A stretch of 64,000 nucleotides of DNA from Whitmania pigra. Lineage: Eukaryota; Annelida; Clitellata; Hirudinida; Haemopidae. Under the pieces are notes generated by a model. That model saw only the letters and a program-made list of their open reading frames with translations, did not search any database and was not told the origin of the DNA. Made by a program: the position numbers and the translations under genes. Below are positions 61,779 through 64,000 of this stretch, one piece after another. The stretch is taken from positions 2,597,001-2,661,000 of the forward strand of contig JAJTWR010000260.1 in the NCBI GenBank assembly GCA_021613335.1, in the 5' to 3' direction. The stretch's first letter is position 1. Every line of letters starts with the position of its first letter.

Positions 61779-63139
61779 TTGTATTTGTATTTAGCTGATT
61801 TTTTGAGTGCCTTATGTATCCGAACAGGCGGTGCAAGCTGGGTTGCGAACACGACATGTAACGAATGTTGCTTTCAGCATCGTTCACAGGCACCCAACCC
61901 TTTATGCCAACTCATGCACCAATTATTGTTGTTGTTGTGGTTGTTGTTGTCGTCATTATTTTAGACTGAATTTAAACTTTTTGTTGTAAAGCCAAAATAT
62001 TGCTATATTGTTGCTGTACTGATTTTTAATGCTTCAACAGGACAGACTTGTTCTCCTTATTTTTGGCAATCTGGCCAACTGGGGCTTGTGAGTTCTATTG
62101 AAATGTTGGCGAATGTTGATCAACTTTGTAAACATAATTTTCATGTTTTAGGGCCATTTATGGAGCTATAAAGATGCCCACAAATTTTGCTTCATATTTG
62201 CTTTCAATCATGTTGGCCAATTTCATGATGTATTTCCTGTTTTACTTGATCATGAAGGTATGATCATGAGTGTCATTGTCCTCGTTAAATACAATTTTAT
62301 TTCTACATACATAACAGAATACATCTGTTATTATTACCATTCGGTGGGGATACTTGTGCCATCCTCACAAATATCTCGGATTGCATTGTTAATGTGCTAT
62401 TGCAATGTTATCCATCAGATCGCTTAAGATATCAAAAGCTAATTATGCAATTATGTTGGGGGTTAATTTATGGATTTATAAAATCAATTCAATTCACTTA
62501 ATGTACAAAGTCATTCTCATTATTTGTTAATTAAATAATTTGAATTCATAAAGGTTAAATACAGGGAGAAGATCTTCTTTATGTCTTACATGTTTCTTTC
62601 TCTGGCTGTGGTGTTCTGGGCATTTTCCTTATACTTCTTTTTTAACCAGATGGCAGTTTGGGAGGTACTATATTATTATATTTATTAATATATATATAAT
62701 AAAAATAAAATATTATTATATTTATTAATAAAATAAAAAATATAATAAAAAACATATGTAATAATAATCTATATATTATGTATATTTGAACCTAACTTAT
62801 ACATTGCTTTGAATCTTAAAAGACCTTAATCAATGCTGGCTTTATGATAAAAAATATTGTTTTATTTGATTGTAAATAATTATTTTCTGTTTCTTTCAGT
62901 TGTCTCCTGCTCTTTCAAGAGAGCACAACAGTGATTGCCTTTGGTTGAATTTTTATGATTACCATGACATCTGGCATTTCTTGTCTGCCCTTAGTCTTTT
63001 TTTCAGTTTTCTGGTTTGGTTTTGAAATCTAGTCAGTTGTTGACAAATATTTGAATCTGGTGTCTTCTTATTCCAGGTCCTCCTAACTCTTGATGACGGC
63101 TTGTGGAATGTTCCAAGAGACAAAATCAAAGTATTTTAA
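53362..63139 (+). CDS. SID1 transmembrane family protein (SIDT1/SIDT2 homologue), 24 coding exons
   Basis: Multipass SID-1/SIDT protein; family members move or bind dsRNA and cholesterol at the plasma membrane or lysosome. Exons 53362-53687, 53870-54013, 54634-54772, 56057-56140, 56291-56402, 56526-56579, 56680-56773, 56887-56927, 58679-58714, 59008-59052, 59264-59352, 59417-59487, 59851-59917, 60145-60293, 60465-60508, 60582-60619, 60691-60808, 61027-61163, 61288-61470, 62041-62087, 62152-62257, 62554-62664, 62900-63013 and 63077-63139 give 803 aa (human SIDT2 832). A signal peptide ([18 protein letters not shown]), a beta-rich N-glycosylated ectodomain ([13 protein letters not shown]), TM1, an acidic cytoplasmic loop (exons from 58679 to 59352), then the polytopic core. 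CREST-type metal-site residues are present: SACYH, NFQFD, and HDIWH. The protein ends LLTLDD...RDKIKVF. SIDT1 and SIDT2 cannot be told apart because the split is vertebrate-specific. Confidence 0.95.
54960..55040 (-). repeat. SINE-like repeat, copy 1 (SIDT intron)
   Basis: On the minus strand it shares GTTCGCAACC followed by a GCxTGCACCAC phrase with copies near 55587 and 61850. It is the most diverged of the three. Confidence 0.5.
55515..55650 (+). repeat. SINE-like repeat, copy 2, with tRNA-type A/B boxes
   Basis: Contains TGGCTCAGAGGG (A-box-like, about 55529) and GTTCGCAACCC (B-box-like, about 55587). This is consistent with a tRNA-derived SINE transcribed by RNA polymerase III. No cloverleaf can be folded, so it is not a tRNA gene. 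Confidence 0.5.
55738..55790. repeat. Microsatellite (CAT/CGT trinucleotide)
   Basis: A run of GTCATCATCATC-type trinucleotides in a SIDT intron. Confidence 0.85.
57050..57127. repeat. (TA)n microsatellite directly before the LINE fragment
   Basis: About 50 bp of nearly pure TA, preceded by ATTAATACTCTTATTCAATC, which is also found inside the LINE at about 57615-57635. Confidence 0.8.
57128..58420 (+). mobile_element. 5'-truncated LINE (CR1/Jockey-like) in a SIDT intron, same orientation
   Basis: Starts inside the reverse transcriptase domain: [38 protein letters not shown] (motif A) and [11 protein letters not shown] (motif C, catalytic YADD). It continues in broken frames to the C-terminal region near 58400. 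Multiple stops and frameshifts make it inactive. It lies in the same direction as the host gene, within the intron between exons 56887-56927 and 58679-58714. Confidence 0.9.
61685..61785. repeat. (ATT)n microsatellite in a SIDT intron
   Basis: About 100 bp dominated by ATT/TTA trinucleotides, with a few interruptions. Confidence 0.9.
61815..61890 (-). repeat. SINE-like repeat, copy 3 (SIDT intron)
   Basis: On the minus strand it matches copy 2 through TTACATGTCGTGTTCGCAAC and the adjoining CCAGCTTGCACC. It marks a short, probably truncated copy. Confidence 0.55.
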
Positions 63140-63540
63140 TGAGGATAGCAGCCAGCAATAAGCTGCCTTTCAGAAGTGACTATGTTTTTCTATGAATATG
63201 TTTGATACTTACTTTGATATTTATTTCAAAGGACCAAATGTTCCTCAAAATCTTGAATTTGAACAAATATGGCTAAAGAGAAATAATTTAACTGAAACTT
63301 GAGAAATGCATCTTTAAAAACATGTTGATCTGATGATTCCATAAATATTCTGTTAAATAAATTTAGATACTCTAATCATTGTTGAATATTTAATAAACGA
63401 TCATGTATTAGTAATATGGAAATATGTCGTGACTTGAGATTTTCTTTCGATGTAGGAATATGTGGTTCCTCTGGCGATATAAAATATAATATTGCTCGAA
63501 GAATATTGATAAGTTTAGAAGAAGTACATCATCTTATTTA
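63140..63540. other. SIDT 3' flank
   Basis: AT-rich sequence with AATAAA-like words (about 63390), likely containing the 3' UTR. No other gene seen. Confidence 0.4.
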
Positions 63541-63700
63541 AATCATAGGATGTGTAGCAAATGTTTAAGAGACATAATGGGAACAAAACGTTCAACGCGA
63601 GAGATTAGATGGCACTAAATGGGTTTGTCGTAACTGTGGATATTAGTAGGAAGAAATGGTTTCTGATAGACATCTATTTTAGTAAATCACTATCAATTCA
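63541..63700 (+). pseudogene. Fragment resembling the zinc-ribbon N-terminus of an ISXO2/Merlin transposase
   Basis: In two plus-strand frames separated by a shift: a CSKC motif (about 63551), then RLDGTKWVCRNCGY ending in a stop. The spacing CxxC ... DGxKWxCRNCGY is that of the zinc ribbon preceding IS1595-type DDE domains. No TSD or TIR was found before the window ends. Confidence 0.35.
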
Positions 63701-64000
63701 AATTAAATTAATCAAATAAAATCTTCAAAATTAATGATAATTGCATTGAAATAGAAAATAAATAAAAACAATAAAGAATTTTTAAAATATTTAAAACAGC
63801 AATTTAAATGCAAAAAAATAAATTTTATCATAGACAGATGTCAAATTCATTATTTTCGTTGCATGCATGGTCTGTCCAATTATCGTGTAATCTACGTAAA
63901 CAATACCGTCTTGGATTTAGTGAATTGTAAATTTTTCTACATTCTCCGATCTTTTTAAAATCATTGTTGGCTGAATTTTGTTTCCATTTTGCAATATGTT
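63701..64000. other. AT-rich window end, nothing recognised
   Basis: No ORF, RNA gene or repeat boundary could be supported. Confidence 0.4.

Overview
This is a eukaryotic nuclear window from an animal, most likely an AT-rich invertebrate with short introns (mostly 50-700 bp). The gene set supports this: a ciliary IFT-B gene, a RANBP2/Nup358 nucleoporin without the C-terminal cyclophilin domain of the vertebrate protein, a SID1-family dsRNA channel, TELO2, VIPAS39, mitochondrial MRPS22, and two death-fold proteins. The standard code and GT-AG introns fit throughout. I cannot name the phylum from sequence alone.

Layout. 1-5009: transposon debris. It holds the terminus of a hAT element, an intronless decayed copy of the spliceosomal helicase DHX16, and a complete but dead hAT element with an 8-bp target-site duplication (TSD). 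5364-8661: TRAF3IP1 (IFT54), 15 exons, 574 aa. 9862-16261: a 7-exon, 1887-aa protein with N-terminal ankyrin repeats, a long low-complexity linker and a C-terminal Death domain. 16262-23170: a transposon nest. A young Ty3/gypsy-type LTR retrotransposon (111-bp identical LTRs, 5-bp TSD, gag and pol separated by one in-frame TAG) sits inside an older terminal-inverted-repeat (TIR) element with an 8-bp TSD, and a foldback repeat follows. 23558-25825: MRPS22, converging on a CARD-domain gene (27572-25953, minus). The CARD gene in turn diverges from VIPAS39 (28206-31867). 32410-37830: a second transposon nest, with a LINE tail split by a hAT element and a 2.8-kb Merlin/ISXO2-like element (9-bp TSD) that itself contains another LINE fragment. 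38722-41154 (minus): an apparently intronless TELO2. 42268-51740 (minus): RANBP2 in 30 exons, about 2315 aa. 53362-63139: a SIDT1/2 homologue in 24 coding exons, 803 aa, plus a possible upstream alternative first exon. Its introns carry a LINE fragment and SINE-like repeats. The last 0.8 kb contains a fragment resembling an ISXO2/Merlin-type transposase.

The host genes are mostly unrelated housekeeping genes that happen to be neighbours: cilium assembly, mitochondrial translation, endolysosomal trafficking, PIKK stability, nuclear transport and dsRNA/lipid membrane biology. Two features link neighbours. Two death-fold adaptor-like genes (ankyrin-Death and CARD) lie within about 10 kb of each other, and a short decayed copy of the CARD gene's sequence lies between them. 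Exon models were assembled by hand from splice sites, reading phase and recalled family similarity. The exon phases of every multi-exon model close in frame.
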